64,000 bases of DNA from Rhizobium indicum (GCF_005862305.2 NZ_CP054021.1:620001-684000), one strand, 5' to 3'; positions 25,714 to 34,926 are shown, numbered from the stretch's first letter. Notes: generated by a model not told the origin, from the letters alone. Numbers and translations are program-made.

Positions 25714-26330
25714 GCGTGCTCGCGATCCATCCCGGCGCCTACTACCATATCGAGACGCTGGAAGCGCCGCGCTACCGGCATTATTTCGACAGGCTGGTGC
25801 GCCCGGAGCAGCTGCCCTCGTTTGAGCTTAGCGAACACCAGGTGCTGTTCATTCCCTGCCGGACGCCGGCAGACCGGATGGCGCCGCATGCCGCGCAACT
25901 GCGCACCTATCTCGATGAGGGCGGCACGATCGTTGCCACCGGCGAGACGGCGTGGGAAGCGTTTCTGCCAGCGATCCATTTCACGCCGCAACCGACAAAC
26001 TGGTGGTGGTGGCTGACCGAGGGCGCCGATCTCGGCGTCAGGGTCTCAGCACCCGGCCATTCGCTGTTCGAACATCTTAGGCAGGACGATCTGACCTGGC
26101 ACCTTCACGGCTGGTTCGACCCACCTGAGGGCGTCGAGGTTCTGGCCGTGAACGAGGAAGGCAAGCCGATCCTCTATGTAGACGAGGTCACGACGGCGGG
26201 CCGCATGGTGATCACCAGCCTCGACCCCTGCTTCCACCACGGATCGCATTTCATGCCGGCGACGACTCGCTTCCTGGATGGTTTCCTTCCGTGGATACGC
26301 AAGGAACTGGACAAGGGAAAATCGGAATGA
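25710..26330 (+). CDS. GATase1-like protein of unknown function (second of two)
   Basis: A 206-residue soluble protein starting at ATG 25710, overlapping the previous stop by four bases. It looks like a distant sibling of its neighbour: strand LFIPCRTPADRMAPH, helix-strand HAAQLRTYLDEGGTIVATGE, a WWWW segment (PTNWWWWLTEGAD), and a C-terminal SLDPCFHHGSHFMPATTRF then FLDGFLPWI. The conserved His/Cys in DPCFHHGSHF could bind metal. Resembles ThuA/GATase-like folds, but without the Cys-His-Glu triad. The stop overlaps the next start. Probable partner of the neighbouring GATase-like protein; function unknown. Confidence 0.7.
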   Translation: MSVLAIHPGAYYHIETLEAPRYRHYFDRLVRPEQLPSFELSEHQVLFIPCRTPADRMAPHAAQLRTYLDEGGTIVATGETAWEAFLPAIHFTPQPTNWWWWLTEGADLGVRVSAPGHSLFEHLRQDDLTWHLHGWFDPPEGVEVLAVNEEGKPILYVDEVTTAGRMVITSLDPCFHHGSHFMPATTRFLDGFLPWIRKELDKGKSE

Positions 26331-26833
26331 ACGAAACGAAGATCGAAGTGCTCGAAGACGGCAAACCGCTTGCCTACGGCTTCGCCGACATCATGCATTA
26401 TCACGGCTGTGGTTTTCCCGGTGGTGTCGCCCATGCCTTCAAGGTGATGGAGCGCGCCTTTCCGCTGCTCAGCACCGACGGACCGCCGGAGCGCCGCGAA
26501 ATCTCGATCCGCACGGCCTTTCGCGGTCCGGGCGGACGTGACGCCTTCGAAATGGTGACACGCGCATTGACGGAAGGACGCTACAGCGTCGACCCCTTGC
26601 TCGATCGGCCGGAGCGCGGCGATATCCTCGCCCGCTACGTCTTCGAACTCAGCTATCGCGGCCGCACCGTCACCCTGCAACTGTGCGACGGCCATGTCCG
26701 CGAGGAATTTATCATGCTCGGCCGCAAGCCCGACCGGACACCCCAGGAAGAGGAGCGTCTCGCCTGGCTAAAGCAGGAGATGGCGGATCGCCTGCTGGCG
26801 CTGCCGCCGGAGGCGGTTTACGAAGAGGGATAG
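26327..26833 (+). CDS. FmdE-like protein
   Basis: A 168-residue protein starting at ATG 26327 within ATGA, overlapping the previous stop. Residues 20-40 (ADIMHYHGCGFPGGVAHAFK) resemble the FmdE motif (His-Gly-x-x-x-Pro-Gly with an upstream Cys/His), known from a subunit-like protein of formylmethanofuran dehydrogenase and from metal-linked operons. His24, His26 and Cys28 are candidate metal ligands. A second half is mixed alpha/beta with charged C-terminal helix (PQEEERLAWLKQEM). FmdE-type proteins occur near molybdate or tungstate uptake genes, which hints at a metal or metal-chelate ligand. Last gene of the operon. Confidence 0.65.
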   Translation: MNETKIEVLEDGKPLAYGFADIMHYHGCGFPGGVAHAFKVMERAFPLLSTDGPPERREISIRTAFRGPGGRDAFEMVTRALTEGRYSVDPLLDRPERGDILARYVFELSYRGRTVTLQLCDGHVREEFIMLGRKPDRTPQEEERLAWLKQEMADRLLALPPEAVYEEG

Positions 26834-26948
26834 GACGACCACTCTTACAAGCGAAGCTGCAAATCTCGCAGATCGACCACGATCGGAAAAGCGAGTTCGA
26901 TAGCGCGGTTTTCGGCCCAGATCCGTCAGATCTGCCCGAAGATCGCCA

Positions 26949-27248
26949 CTATCGGTTTTGAGACTTGGGCAGTGGTCCGTTTTGGTGGCTGAAGACCAGT
27001 TCGCTCTGGACATCTTGCTGAAACTGCAGCACCCGCTGACCGACATCGCTCTCCGGCATCCCTGCCGCCAGAAGCTGATCGGCAAGCCTGCGGCATTCGG
27101 CCTTCCAGAATTCTATCGCATCAGCGCCATGTCGCCGGCCGAGTTCGCGAGCGCAGCGCTCGACATTGGCAGTTCCGGTTCCAGCGGGAAAGGCAATAAT
27201 CTTGCCTTCATTGGCGCCGGCAGGCCGGCGGGTCATTTCAGTAGCCAT
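26949..27248 (-). CDS. DUF6074-type small protein
   Basis: ATG at 27248 (MATEMTRRPAGANEGKIIAF) with AAAGGA upstream is preferred over a start at 27329. The 99-residue product has the pattern of short Rhizobiales proteins of this type: an N-terminal GKIIAFPAG motif, then a helical segment (RCARELGRRHGADAIEFWKA; CRRLADQLLA) and VLQFQQDVQSEL. The helices hold conserved Cys. It lies between the importer operon and the ade gene and on the opposite strand to the former. No known function. Confidence 0.62.
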   Translation of the reverse strand: MATEMTRRPAGANEGKIIAFPAGTGTANVERCARELGRRHGADAIEFWKAECRRLADQLLAAGMPESDVGQRVLQFQQDVQSELVFSHQNGPLPKSQNR

Positions 27249-27357
27249 CGAACACAGGTTCCTTTGATCCTGTTCGTTGTCTACGGGACTATGGTTAACG
27301 CTTTCTATTTGCTGCAGTAAGAAGATCAATCAGGTGGGATTTTGTCGGGCCGCAATG

Positions 27358-29235
27358 TCACCAGACGATCGGATGGGTTTTGCCTGTGAGCACGTTCACG
27401 AACCCCTCCGGCGCTAGCTCCGACGGCGCGACCAGGACCCAGCGCCAAGGCGAGCAGGTCAGCGTCGCAAACGACAGGCGTTCGGGAAAGCCCGGCCACC
27501 ATCGGGGCGAGAAGGTCGGCTCGTACATCCAGTCGATCCCGGCGCCGGCGGCATAAAGAGCCTGCATCTCCGCATCCAGCGCTTCGGCCGAACGCGCCGT
27601 CATCAGGCCGCCGACCTCATAGCGGACGCGGGCGAGAATCTTGCCGCCGGATACCAGCACCCAGCCACCCTGCTGCTCGTTCAGGGCATTGACTGATATC
27701 GCCATCGCCTCATCCGATGAGCCGACCGTCCAGATATTGTGCTTGTCGTGCCCGAGCGTGGAGGCGAGCGCCGTCTCGGGCGTGCGCGGCCCGGTGCCCA
27801 GCCAGAACATCCTGGAGACCTTGGCCTCCCCGGAAAACCGGTCGACAATCGAGAATTTGGTGACATTGCGCGCGGGATCCCGCTGCACGGCGCCCTCTTC
27901 CACCGGCAATTCCATGGTGATGAAATCGTCGTGCCAGTGAAACGGCCGCAAAAGTGCGGCGTTGACCGTGGTCCGGTTCGGCGGCGCCTCGATGCGGAAA
28001 TCTTCGGCCGTGACCGTCCGATCGATGTTCACCGTGCGCGTCGCCCATTCCGGCCAGGCGATTTCAGGACGCGCGCCGATGAATGTCGCGCCCTCTGATA
28101 CCGGGCGCCCGTCCGCCCATACCTTTGCGATCGACAGGCTGCCGACGTCGTCCAAAAGAACGAAATCGGCGAAGCGGCCCGGCGCGATCGACCCGACCCA
28201 GGGCGTCAGCCGCATATGGCGCGCGGGATTGAGGGTGACGCATTGGATGGCGATCTCAGGCGCGATACCATTTTCAATGGCGAGCCGGACATTGTGATCG
28301 GTCGCGCCGATTTTCAGCGTGTCCGAAGCGCTGCGGTCGTCCGTCACCAGAGCGATCTGCGACCAGTCCGTCAGCCCCTTGTCGATCAGCCCGCGGATGA
28401 CCTCCGGCAGGGAATGCGGCCTGAGCTCGATGAAAAGACCGTGGAGAAGTTTCTGCCAGATCTCATCGAGAAACCAGCCTTCGTGATCGGAGGCGAGACC
28501 CGCCGCGGCAAAGGCGTTGATCGAGGCCATGTCGCGCAGTCCGGCACCATGGCCTTCGACCACGCCGCGCTGCTCGAAGGTCGCGCCGATCATGCCCCAC
28601 AGCCGATCGTAGGAAGGATTGCCGGGATCGGATATGGACGGCCAGTCCATGACCTCGTCGAGCCCGGCGACCATCAGGCTTTCGGAAAGGAAGGCCTTCT
28701 GTTCGTCGTAGCCGAACCAACCGCCACCCCATTCATAGGCGGTCGGAGGGACGGCGGAGCCAGGCAGGGGAAAGATTTTCATCGGCGATCCGCGCCGGCG
28801 CGCTTCCAGCCAGAATTCCAGATTGCGGGCGCCGTTGACGTTGGAAAATTCGTGGCTCGCCTCGCATGTCCAGGTCACGCCATGCGGCATCACCAAAGCC
28901 GCCTCCCATTCCGGCGTCAGATGGGAGCTTTCGATATGTTTGTGTGCCTCGCCGAAGCCCGGCACGGCCGCAAGATCCGGCTCCGAGAACCGCTCGCTCA
29001 CTTCGCCTGCGTAACTGCCGGCGGGGCCGACATAGGCGATACGGCGGCCCTTGATGACGATCTCCTGATCGTCGAGCCACGTCCTCGTATGGACATCGAG
29101 CAACCGGCCGACTCGCAGCAACCTGTCGGCCGGCCGGCGTCCGAGCGCCGTCAGCACGAGATCCTGTCGTGTCAGAACCTCGTCGGACGCGTTGATCAGC
29201 AGATCATCAGGAAGAACAGTGCGCGAAGTGGCCAT
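27358..29235 (-). CDS. ade: Adenine deaminase-like amidohydrolase
   Basis: Amidohydrolase-superfamily protein, 625 residues from ATG 29235 (MATSRTVLPDDLLI); longer starts at 29283 (ATG) or 29313 (GTG) cannot be excluded because none has a clear ribosome binding site. Features: LLDVHTRTW, GRRIAYVGPAGSY, metal site VPGFGEAHKHIESSHL (here Glu-Ala-His in place of the usual Asp-x-His), LVTDDRS, APGRFADFVLLDD, and the C-terminal adenine deaminase domain with HDKHNIW and GGWVLVSGGKI. Family enzymes convert adenine to hypoxanthine plus ammonia. Divergent (272-bp gap) from a polyamine-type importer, which suggests the real substrate could be a related nitrogen compound rather than adenine. Confidence 0.85.
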   Translation of the reverse strand: MATSRTVLPDDLLINASDEVLTRQDLVLTALGRRPADRLLRVGRLLDVHTRTWLDDQEIVIKGRRIAYVGPAGSYAGEVSERFSEPDLAAVPGFGEAHKHIESSHLTPEWEAALVMPHGVTWTCEASHEFSNVNGARNLEFWLEARRRGSPMKIFPLPGSAVPPTAYEWGGGWFGYDEQKAFLSESLMVAGLDEVMDWPSISDPGNPSYDRLWGMIGATFEQRGVVEGHGAGLRDMASINAFAAAGLASDHEGWFLDEIWQKLLHGLFIELRPHSLPEVIRGLIDKGLTDWSQIALVTDDRSASDTLKIGATDHNVRLAIENGIAPEIAIQCVTLNPARHMRLTPWVGSIAPGRFADFVLLDDVGSLSIAKVWADGRPVSEGATFIGARPEIAWPEWATRTVNIDRTVTAEDFRIEAPPNRTTVNAALLRPFHWHDDFITMELPVEEGAVQRDPARNVTKFSIVDRFSGEAKVSRMFWLGTGPRTPETALASTLGHDKHNIWTVGSSDEAMAISVNALNEQQGGWVLVSGGKILARVRYEVGGLMTARSAEALDAEMQALYAAGAGIDWMYEPTFSPRWWPGFPERLSFATLTCSPWRWVLVAPSELAPEGFVNVLTGKTHPIVW

Positions 29236-29507
29236 GAATGGAATGCCCGTGAGAAGCTGGAACCGCCGGACCGTAGAGACCATGCCCGGATGTGTAAAGC
29301 GCTGATGAACCACACGTTTTGTGAGCGATGACCAGACGTCATCAACCGAGAGTTAGCTGATCGGCCGACCCCGGAAAATTCCCGATACAAGAGCGCATTT
29401 GCCCAGTTATTGAGCTTGCGGCCTGACAGATCAAAAAATAGTATCCCTCAAATCCTGGGGGTATGATCCCGATTGCCAACGCCGCTTTTTACAGAAGGAC
29501 ATTGCTC

Positions 29508-30548
29508 ATGAAGGCCAGACGTTTTGCCCAAATCCTGTCTCTTGCGTTCCTTGCCGCCGTCGGCAGCACCGCCGCGGCACATGCGCAATCGAAGACGCTG
29601 ACCATCTCCTGGTGGGGCTATAACGGCGAGAAGATGAATGCGAACATCATCACGCCCTTCAAGAAGATCTGCGGCTGCGAGATCGTGTTCGAGACCGGCA
29701 ACAATGCCGACCGGCTCAACAAGCTGAAACTGCGCGATGGCAAGGGCGTCGATGTCATCTATCTCACCGACAGCTTCTCGCAGCTCGGCATTGAACAGGG
29801 ATTGTTCCAGGAGATCGATCCGTCGAAGATCCCCAACCTCGCGGATATCTACGAGTTGGGCAAGGCGCCTCAGGGCAAATACGGCCCCGCCTACACGATC
29901 GGTCGCGTCGGCATCGTCTATGACGCTGCCAAGGTCAATCCGCCGATCACTGCCTGGGGCGACCTGTGGCGCGAGGATCTGAAAAGCTCCGTCTCCCTGC
30001 CCGGCATCACCACCACGGCCGGCCCGCTGGTCGTTCTGGAAGCCGGCAAGCATGGCGGCGCGGACGCTTATGAGGACACCGGCAAGGCTTTCTCCGAAGT
30101 CGAGGCGCTGAAGCCCAATGTCGTCAAGAACTACAACACCGGCTCGGAGCTGGTGAACCTGATATCAACAGGCGAAGTGCGTGTTGCGCTGGCCCAGGAC
30201 TTTACCCTGGCATCGATGCAGGCGGCTGTTCCGACGATGACATGGGCCAAGCTTACGGACGGCGATATCGCCACGCTGAACACCGTGAACATCCCGAAGG
30301 GTTCGGAAAATGTCGAACTCGCCCATCAGTTCATCAACTTCATCCTGTCCAAAGAAGTCCAGCAGGCTGAAGCAGAACAGGGCGTCGATGCACCGATCTC
30401 GACCAAGGTCAGCCTGACGCCGGACCAGGCGAAGATCTGGACCTATGGCCCGGATATGGTGGCAGGCCTCACCCGCATCGACTATGCCAAGATGAATGCT
30501 GCCAAGGCCGACTGGATCGACCGCTGGAACGAAGTCTTCGGTCAGTAA
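29508..30548 (+). CDS. PotD/PotF-like substrate-binding protein
   Basis: Periplasmic binding protein of a polyamine/opine-type ABC importer, 346 residues. ATG at 29508 follows AAGGACATTGCTC and opens on MKARRFAQILSLAFLAAVGS, a signal peptide cleaved after HAQ near residue 27. The mature part begins SKTLTISWWGYNGEKMNA, typical of the spermidine/putrescine-like family, and includes DVIYLTDSFSQLGIEQGLFQ and the closing LTRIDYAKMNAAKADWIDRW. Leads a four-gene transporter operon. A strong hairpin follows at 30606, which can keep this gene expressed more than the permeases. Ligand not predictable from sequence. Confidence 0.85.
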   Translation: MKARRFAQILSLAFLAAVGSTAAAHAQSKTLTISWWGYNGEKMNANIITPFKKICGCEIVFETGNNADRLNKLKLRDGKGVDVIYLTDSFSQLGIEQGLFQEIDPSKIPNLADIYELGKAPQGKYGPAYTIGRVGIVYDAAKVNPPITAWGDLWREDLKSSVSLPGITTTAGPLVVLEAGKHGGADAYEDTGKAFSEVEALKPNVVKNYNTGSELVNLISTGEVRVALAQDFTLASMQAAVPTMTWAKLTDGDIATLNTVNIPKGSENVELAHQFINFILSKEVQQAEAEQGVDAPISTKVSLTPDQAKIWTYGPDMVAGLTRIDYAKMNAAKADWIDRWNEVFGQ

Positions 30549-30605
30549 GCTGCGCGATATCCCGGCCTGAGCCCGGTTCATTGCCAGTCCTGGGCCAGAC
30601 CTGGA

Positions 30606-30638
30606 AGCGCCGCACATCCGAATCCGAGATGCGGCGCT
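30606..30638 (+). promoter_or_regulatory. Intercistronic hairpin after the binding-protein gene
   Basis: Perfect 9-bp stem AGCGCCGCA (30606-30614) / TGCGGCGCT (30630-30638) with a 15-nt loop, without a T tract. It sits between the binding-protein stop and the permease start, a common site for mRNA stabilisation or partial attenuation. Confidence 0.6.
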
Positions 30639-30669
30639 CCTGATATCAGGACATGCCACGAGTTTTGAG

Positions 30670-31494
30670 ATGAAGCATTTTGCCAGATGGGGATTGACGA
30701 TGCCGGCGACGATTGCCGTCGTTGTGCTTCTCGTCGTTCCCGTCGCCATCACCATCGCCGCGACGTTTGCGGAGCCGAAAGGCGTGTTTGCGCCCTATGT
30801 GACATTCTTCAGCAGCGGCTTTCGCCGCGCAGTTCTTTATCGGACGCTGGAGGTCGCCCTGGTCACGACCGCGATCTCCCTCACCGTGGGTTTCATCACC
30901 GCCTATGTGATCGCGCAGATGCCGGGTCGCGCAAAGAGCATCATGATCATCGCGGCGGTTTTTCCGCTGCTGACAGGTGTCGTCGTCCGATCCTTCGCAT
31001 GGCTGATCATTCTCGGGAAGAACGGCATCCTGAACGCCATGCTGATCTCGACCGGCATTATCGGGGAGCCGCTTTCGATGCTCTACACCGAAGGCTCGGT
31101 GATCGTCGCCATGGTCTATCTCTTCGTTCCCCTGATGATCCTGACGCTGGTCGGGGTGCTTGAAGGCATCCCGCGCGATCTGATCGACGCCTCCGCCTCG
31201 CTCGGCGCGAAACCGCTGATGACATTCTTTCAGGTGATCCTGCCGCTCGCGACACCCGGCCTCATCGTCGGCGCGGTCCTGGTCTTCACCGGCAGCTTCA
31301 CCTCCTATGCGACACCGCAACTGCTCGGCGGAGAAAAGCAGATGATGATGGGGACCTTCCTCTATCAGCGCGCCATGGTGACCTTCGATTGGGTCGGCGC
31401 ATCGACGATCGCCGCCATCATGGTGGTGCTGACGCTCGGCGTCGTCCTCATCATGAGCCGCATCGCACGCCGGCTCAATCCGATGGCGGTGTGA
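30670..31494 (+). CDS. PotB-like ABC permease
   Basis: Inner-membrane permease, 274 residues, with six hydrophobic segments starting at about residue 12 (PATIAVVVLLVVPVAITIAA). The EAA-type loop appears as IPRDLIDASASLGAKPLMTF (about residues 168-187), the docking site for the ATPase. Typical PotB/PotH family length. Its stop overlaps the next permease start (TGATG), so translation is coupled. Confidence 0.9.
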   Translation: MKHFARWGLTMPATIAVVVLLVVPVAITIAATFAEPKGVFAPYVTFFSSGFRRAVLYRTLEVALVTTAISLTVGFITAYVIAQMPGRAKSIMIIAAVFPLLTGVVVRSFAWLIILGKNGILNAMLISTGIIGEPLSMLYTEGSVIVAMVYLFVPLMILTLVGVLEGIPRDLIDASASLGAKPLMTFFQVILPLATPGLIVGAVLVFTGSFTSYATPQLLGGEKQMMMGTFLYQRAMVTFDWVGASTIAAIMVVLTLGVVLIMSRIARRLNPMAV

Positions 31495-32282
31495 TGACCA
31501 GGCGCGTTCACCCGATCCTCGCCGCCTTCGCGGCCTGCGTTTTCTTCTTCCTGCTGGCGCCGCTCGTCATCATCATCGGTGCGGCTGTCAGCGACACGAC
31601 CTATCTGACCTTCCCGCCGCAGGGCCTGACATTGCGGTGGTTCGTCAATATCTTCGAAATCGAGGCCTTCCGCACGACCGCGATCACCAGCCTGCAGGTC
31701 GCTTTTCTCGGCACGGCGCTGTCGCTGCTGATCGGCGTCCCGGCCGCCTATGCGATCAACCGCTACCGGGTGGAATTGCCGCGCTGGCTTTCCACCATCT
31801 TCGTGCTGCCGATCCTGGTGCCGGAGATCGTTTTCGGATTTTCGCTGATGAAATCCGTGACGATAGGCCTCGGGCTGCCGATCTTCATCAGCCTGCTGGT
31901 CGGCCATGCGCTGCTGATCCTGCCCTATTCAGTGCGTGTCGTCGGCGCCAGCCTGGCGGCCTTCGATTTTTCCGTTGAGGAGGCGGCGATCAGCCTGGGT
32001 TGCCCACCGCTGAAAACCTTCCTGACCGTGGTCCTGCCGAATATCCGCGCCGGGGTCATTGCCGCCTTCATCCTCGCCTTCATCACCTCGATCAACGATG
32101 TGTCGGTTTCGGTCTTCCTGACCGGGCCTGGCATCTCGACGCTGCCGATCCAGATCCTTGCGCATATGGAACAGTTCTTCGATCCGACGATCGCGTCGGT
32201 ATCGGTGCTGCTGATGTTCGTGACAGTCGGCGTCATGGCCGTCGTCGAGGCCACGCTCGGCCTCACCTTCCTGACAAAGTAG
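31494..32282 (+). CDS. PotC-like ABC permease
   Basis: Second permease, 262 residues, starting at ATG 31494 overlapping the previous stop. Six hydrophobic segments (first ILAAFAACVFFFLLAPLVII, about residues 7-28). The EAA loop is visible as VEEAAISLGCPPLKTFLTVV (about 158-177). Pairs with the preceding PotB-like protein as a heterodimer, the usual arrangement for polyamine importers. Seven bases separate it from the ATPase gene. Confidence 0.9.
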   Translation: MTRRVHPILAAFAACVFFFLLAPLVIIIGAAVSDTTYLTFPPQGLTLRWFVNIFEIEAFRTTAITSLQVAFLGTALSLLIGVPAAYAINRYRVELPRWLSTIFVLPILVPEIVFGFSLMKSVTIGLGLPIFISLLVGHALLILPYSVRVVGASLAAFDFSVEEAAISLGCPPLKTFLTVVLPNIRAGVIAAFILAFITSINDVSVSVFLTGPGISTLPIQILAHMEQFFDPTIASVSVLLMFVTVGVMAVVEATLGLTFLTK

Positions 32283-32289
32283 AACGCTC

Positions 32290-33348
32290 TTGACCGTATC
32301 CCTCACCATCGATTCCATCTCCGCCCATTACGGCAGCACGCAGGTGCTCAAGGACCTGTCGATCTCGGTCATGGCCGGGGAGCTGGTCTCCCTGCTCGGC
32401 TCCAGCGGCTGCGGAAAGACGACGACATTGCGCCTCGTAGCCGGCTTTCTGCAGCCAAGCAGCGGCAGCATCAAGCTCGGCGAGCGCAACCTGACTGGCC
32501 TTCCCGCGCATGCGCGCGACATCGGCCTGGTCTTTCAGAACTACGCGCTTTTTCCTCATCTGAGCGTCCAGGATAATGTTGCCTTCGGCCTGAGGCAGCG
32601 TCGCATTCCCCAGCCGGAACGGGCGAAAAGAACGATGGCCATGCTGGACCGCGTCGGCCTTTCGGCCTTCGCCGACCGCCTGCCGTCGGCCCTGTCAGGC
32701 GGCCAGAAACAGCGCGTGGCTCTCGCCCGGGCGCTGGTCATCGAGCCGCCGCTTCTGATGTTCGACGAGCCGCTTTCCAACTTGGATGCAAAGCTCAGGA
32801 TCGACATGCGCGTCGAAATCAGACAGCTCCAGCGCGCCAACGGCACCACGTCACTTTACGTCACCCATGACCAGGAGGAGGCATTCTCGATCTCCGACAG
32901 GGTGGCGATCATGAATGCCGGGCGCATCATGCAGCTCGACGCGCCGGAGGTGCTGTATCGCCAGCCGGCCAACGCTTTCGTCGCCCGCTTCGTCGGATTC
33001 GAGAACCTGATCCGCATGAAGGTGACCGCGCGCAACGGCGCGCTTGTGACCGCCGAAACAACGGGCGGAGCGCGGCTGCAGCTGTCCCAGGAAACATTCG
33101 GACCGATCAAGAACGACTTCGTCCTGGCCTGCCGTGCAGACGGTCTTGCCGTCAGCCGTGACGGTGATGGCATCGCGGCCGTGCTCGGCACGCGCACTTA
33201 TCTCGGCCGGGCCTATCAGTATAAATGCACGACCGCCGCGGGAGAGATCACCGCCAATGGGGCGCTATCCGATCCACTGGAAACAGGGGCGTCCGCCGTG
33301 CTGACGCCTGTAGCAGAGCAATGCTGCATTCTCGATCCGGAAGATTGA
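32290..33348 (+). CDS. PotA-like ABC transporter ATPase
   Basis: ATPase subunit of 352 residues starting at TTG 32290 (no in-frame ATG nearby upstream of the conserved N-terminus). Walker A GSSGCGKTT, Q-loop LVFQNYALFPHLSV, signature LSGGQKQRVALARAL, Walker B LLMFDEPLSNLD and switch VTHDQEEAF. The C-terminal about 110 residues (FVGFENLIRMKVTARNGALV onward) form the TOBE domain typical of PotA-type ATPases. Operon-internal: the two permeases before, an M20 peptidase 17 bp after. Confidence 0.92.
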   Translation: MTVSLTIDSISAHYGSTQVLKDLSISVMAGELVSLLGSSGCGKTTTLRLVAGFLQPSSGSIKLGERNLTGLPAHARDIGLVFQNYALFPHLSVQDNVAFGLRQRRIPQPERAKRTMAMLDRVGLSAFADRLPSALSGGQKQRVALARALVIEPPLLMFDEPLSNLDAKLRIDMRVEIRQLQRANGTTSLYVTHDQEEAFSISDRVAIMNAGRIMQLDAPEVLYRQPANAFVARFVGFENLIRMKVTARNGALVTAETTGGARLQLSQETFGPIKNDFVLACRADGLAVSRDGDGIAAVLGTRTYLGRAYQYKCTTAAGEITANGALSDPLETGASAVLTPVAEQCCILDPED

Positions 33349-33365
33349 AACGCTGAGGAGAGACG

Positions 33366-34763
33366 ATGACTAGTGCCATGGACCAAGATATCGATGCCGT
33401 TCTTGCCCATGTGGACCAAAGCCTCGATGGTAGCCTGGCGCGGCTTTTCGAGCTGATCCGCATTCCGAGCGTCTCGACCGACCCGGCCTATCGCGATCAC
33501 TGCCGGGCTGCTGCCGAATGGCTGAGCCGGGATCTGGCTGCCATCGGCTTCGAAGCATCGGTGCGCAAAACGACCGGCCATCCGATGGTCGTCGCCCATG
33601 AAAAGGCGGCGTCTGCACCGCATCTGTTGTTTTACGGCCATTACGATGTCCAGCCGGTCGATCCGCTGGCGCTGTGGACGAGCGATCCGTTCGAGCCGCG
33701 CATGGAAGCCTTGCCGAATGGTGATACCGCGATCGTGGCGCGCGGCGCGTCCGACGACAAGGGACAGTTGATGACCTTCGTCGAAGCCTGCCGCGCCTGG
33801 AAGAGCGCCACCGGGAAACTGCCGGTGCAGGTGAGTATGCTCTTCGAAGGCGAGGAAGAGGCCGGCAGCCCGAGCCTCGCGCCCTTTCTGGATGCCACGG
33901 CGGACGAGTTGAAGGCCGATGCGGTCTTCGTCTGCGACACGGATATGTGGGATCGCGAAACGCCTGCCGTCACGACGATGCTGCGCGGTATCTTCAGTAC
34001 GGAAATCGAGGTCACCTGCGCCGATCAAGACCTGCATTCCGGCATGTTCGGCAATGCCGCGCGCAATCCGCTGCAAGTGCTGTCAGACGTTGTTTCGAGC
34101 CTGCGGCGAGCCGATGGCGGTGTCGCGGTCGAGGGTTTTTATGATGGCGTGAAAGAGCTCCCCGACGCCATCAAGGCGCTGTGGAAAAGACTGCCCTTCG
34201 ACGAGGAGGCGTTTCTCGGTGATATCGGCCTGAGAGATCCGGCCGGCGAGGCAGGCCGTTCCGTCCTCGAACAGATCTGGGCGCGGCCGAGCTGCGAGAT
34301 CAATGGCATGAGCGGCGGTTATACCGGCGAAGGCTTCAAGACGGTCATTCCGGCAAAGGCAAGCGCCAAGATTTCGTTTCGCCTGGTGGAAGGACAGGAT
34401 CCCCAGGCAATCCGCGATGCCTTCCAACGGCACGTGCGCGCACGTATCCCCAAGGATTGTTCGGTGAGCTTCAGGGATTACGGGCTTTCGACGGCAACCG
34501 TCATGCCGATCGACAGTCCGTTTCTCACCAGGACGCTTCAGGCGCTTTCGACAGAATGGCAATGCGAAGCGGCCCTTGCCGGCACGGGAGGCTCGATCCC
34601 GATCATCGGCGAATTCAAACGCCGGCTCGGATGCGATGCTCTCCTGGTCGGCTTCGCCCGCTTCGACAACCGCGTCCATAGCCCGAACGAAAAATATGAT
34701 CTCTCCAGCTTTCATAAAGGCATACGATCCTGGGTCCGGATCCTGGCGACCCTCGCCAACTGA
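33366..34763 (+). CDS. M20 family metallopeptidase (dipeptidase-like)
   Basis: Zinc-dependent M20 peptidase/amidohydrolase, 465 residues, likely cytoplasmic. Metal and catalytic motifs: LLFYGHYDVQPVDP (first zinc His and catalytic Asp), GASDDKGQLMT (bridging Asp), LFEGEEEAGSPS (catalytic Glu pair), VFVCDTDMW and late His HSPNEKYDL. Strong ribosome binding site GAGGAGAGACG before ATG 33366. As the fifth gene of the polyamine-type importer operon it probably hydrolyses the imported compound (a peptide-like or acylated amine). Family members include carnosinases and deacylases, so the substrate is open. Confidence 0.88.
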   Translation: MTSAMDQDIDAVLAHVDQSLDGSLARLFELIRIPSVSTDPAYRDHCRAAAEWLSRDLAAIGFEASVRKTTGHPMVVAHEKAASAPHLLFYGHYDVQPVDPLALWTSDPFEPRMEALPNGDTAIVARGASDDKGQLMTFVEACRAWKSATGKLPVQVSMLFEGEEEAGSPSLAPFLDATADELKADAVFVCDTDMWDRETPAVTTMLRGIFSTEIEVTCADQDLHSGMFGNAARNPLQVLSDVVSSLRRADGGVAVEGFYDGVKELPDAIKALWKRLPFDEEAFLGDIGLRDPAGEAGRSVLEQIWARPSCEINGMSGGYTGEGFKTVIPAKASAKISFRLVEGQDPQAIRDAFQRHVRARIPKDCSVSFRDYGLSTATVMPIDSPFLTRTLQALSTEWQCEAALAGTGGSIPIIGEFKRRLGCDALLVGFARFDNRVHSPNEKYDLSSFHKGIRSWVRILATLAN

Positions 34764-34767
34764 CGCT

Positions 34768-34835
34768 GTAGCACTTTGAATTGCTGCATAATTTATCCTT
34801 CCATCGATTCCGATTTAAGGAATTATGCCGTAGGC
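34768..34835. repeat. Rhizobial palindromic intergenic repeat
   Basis: Imperfect palindrome with arms CTGCATAATT (from 34784) and AATTATGCCGTAG (34821-34833), centred on ATCGATTCCGAT. I recognise this layout (AGCACTTTGAATTGCTGCAT, then a mirrored AAGGAATTATGC) as a widespread intergenic element of Rhizobium genomes. It lies between the M20 peptidase and the glycerate kinase and probably acts as an mRNA-end hairpin. Confidence 0.6.
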
Positions 34836-34926
34836 TATGGTGCGGCCAGCCCACCCTGGTGATCCTGCAGGCCTAGAATAACGGACAATCCCATCCCCAT
34901 CGACACCGAGGCAGCAGAGACCACCG

